Assembly: GCF_001640025.1 (NCBI RefSeq)
Contig: NC_031673.1
Location: 868,001-932,000, forward strand
Direction of reading: 5' to 3'
DNA from: Sugiyamaella lignohabitans
Lineage: Eukaryota > Ascomycota > Dipodascomycetes > Dipodascales > Trichomonascaceae
Length of the DNA stretch: 64,000 bases
Positions within the stretch are counted from its first letter, which is position 1; every line of letters starts with the position of its first letter. Made by a program: the position numbers and the translations under genes. Below are positions 63,120 through 64,000 of this stretch, one piece after another. The notes beneath the pieces were generated by a model. That model had not been told where the DNA came from, did not search any database, and saw nothing but the letters and a program-made list of their open reading frames with translations.

Positions 63120-64000
63120 TTAAATAATTAGCGAGAAGGGGATGATCTCGGAGACGGTGGTGTAGCCCACGAAGAGGCCGTCGGAGGCGGGGCTCCAGCT
63201 GAGGGAGCTGACGGTTGTGTCCGTTGGGACTGGGTCGGAGGGAGACTGGTCAAGCTTGTGACGTCCGATGGGTCGACAGACAATGGAATCTGTTTGGTGG
63301 CTGTTGGCATCGTATTTTAGCACTTCTTGGATATCCCAGACTACCAGCTCGCCTCCGGCGCTTCCAGACGCGATGTATCGGTTGTTAGGACTCAGTTCAG
63401 TCGTAAATAACGGCGAATCGTGCAGCTTGAGAAGTGAGATGCAGGTGCCTTTGGCAATATCCCATATACGAATTGTCGAATCAATGGACGAGGATATCAG
63501 CAGAGGAAGTGAACTGTGCTCAAGTGCTGATCCAGACAGCCATTTGATATCGATGACTGGAGCAGTATGACCTGCAAGCGTCATTATCGATACAGGCGAT
63601 ATGCCATGCCAGATCCGTACTGTATAATCGTCAGAAGCAGATGCAAGCAGTTTGGTTGATGGTTCGAACTGTAGCGAGTTTATCGATTGGGTATGTGCAC
63701 TGAGTCGTAGAAGTGGCTGTTGTTCACCGAGTTTATAAACGAGAATACTTTGACTTTGACCAGTTGTGACATATGTGGTATCATCGATCCAGGTAAGGTC
63801 TCCTCCGTTCGGTTGGTCTGATTCTGTTTCGGTTTCGACATTGTTGGCAGTGAATTTACTAGCATCTTGACCATGGCTAGATAGTGATGGTGACTGGGAT
63901 GGATACTGATGGGTGGGAGACTGGGTCTGAGAATGTGGTTGTTGAGTTTGTAAATTAGAACTAGTTATCGAAGTTTCAGATTGTGCAACTGGTTGGTGGT
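63120..64000 (-). CDS. SIF2/TBL1-like WD40 protein, C-terminal part (cut by window edge)
   Basis: The frame is open from the right window edge to the stop at 63120, so the N-terminus is missing. The visible 293 residues start in a Gln/Pro/Ser-rich linker, then show WD40 blades: QSILVYKLGEQQPLLRLSAH, LLASASDDYTVRIW, ISSSIDSTIRIWDIAKGTC and YIASGSAGGELVVWD. The short insert before LPLLISSSIDS and the blade order resemble TBL1/TBLR1 and yeast Sif2, the WD40 subunit of the Set3 histone deacetylase complex. The LisH domain that would confirm this lies outside the window. THS1 is convergent, with a full GC element between the stop codons. Confidence 0.6.
   Translation of the reverse strand, partial: HQPVAQSETSITSSNLQTQQPHSQTQSPTHQYPSQSPSLSSHGQDASKFTANNVETETESDQPNGGDLTWIDDTTYVTTGQSQSILVYKLGEQQPLLRLSAHTQSINSLQFEPSTKLLASASDDYTVRIWHGISPVSIMTLAGHTAPVIDIKWLSGSALEHSSLPLLISSSIDSTIRIWDIAKGTCISLLKLHDSPLFTTELSPNNRYIASGSAGGELVVWDIQEVLKYDANSHQTDSIVCRPIGRHKLDQSPSDPVPTDTTVSSLSWSPASDGLFVGYTTVSEIIPFSLII

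Overview
This is nuclear DNA of an ascomycete yeast. The genes are orthologues of Saccharomyces/fission-yeast housekeeping genes and spacers are short. About half the genes carry spliceosomal introns with a GTAAGT-type donor and a CTAAC branch site only a few bases from the 3' splice site. CTG is read as leucine at conserved Leu positions (ARP2, SER1), so the CUG-Ser clade is excluded. Intron density, a JEN-family permease and a fission-yeast-like alpha-actinin point to an early-branching Saccharomycotina lineage (Trichomonascaceae/Dipodascaceae/Yarrowia-like); the genus is inferred, not shown.

Layout. 0-5.4 kb: a cut-off AAA/Mg-chelatase-like gene, UTP11, MRPL31 (two exons) and HAS1. 5.9-13.1 kb: SUV3, ARP2 and an alpha-actinin. 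13.1-15.3 kb: an AT-rich gene-poor stretch with an intron-containing tRNA-Phe(GAA). 15.3-25 kb: an Mvb12-like gene, HUS1, SER1, DPH3, XAP5/FAM50, BUD23, an orphan and VMA4. 26.2-32.8 kb: a ZIP9/ATX2-type metal transporter, a 3.5 kb non-coding interval and CSR1. 34.6-46.2 kb: APL5, RAD52, GCD7, SDE2, a JEN1-type permease and TRM9. 46.4-53.7 kb: PRP8. 54.7-64 kb: a 1068-residue low-complexity orphan, STS1/Cut8, THS1 and a cut-off SIF2/TBL1-like WD40 gene.

The dominant unexplained feature is a GC-rich nested-palindrome repeat. I count 43 insertions (17 two-arm, 26 single-arm). A two-arm copy is about 140 bp: two inverted ~60-base arms, each containing smaller hairpins, around a palindromic centre. 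It sits in almost every spacer, usually 20-115 bp after a stop codon, and inside 9 of the 16 introns I resolved, but never in an exon. Element-bearing introns shrink to ordinary size once the element is subtracted, so it looks like a mobile or spreading element that invades pre-existing introns and 3' flanks.

Functionally the window is a mixed housekeeping neighbourhood: ribosome biogenesis (UTP11, HAS1, BUD23), translation and tRNA modification (THS1, GCD7, TRM9, DPH3), mitochondrial gene expression (SUV3, MRPL31), splicing (PRP8, SDE2, XAP5), DNA repair and checkpoint (RAD52, HUS1), actin (ARP2, alpha-actinin) and membrane traffic or transport (APL5, CSR1, VMA4, ZIP9-like, JEN1-like). There is no operon-like organisation; genes are divergent, convergent or tandem with separate promoters.
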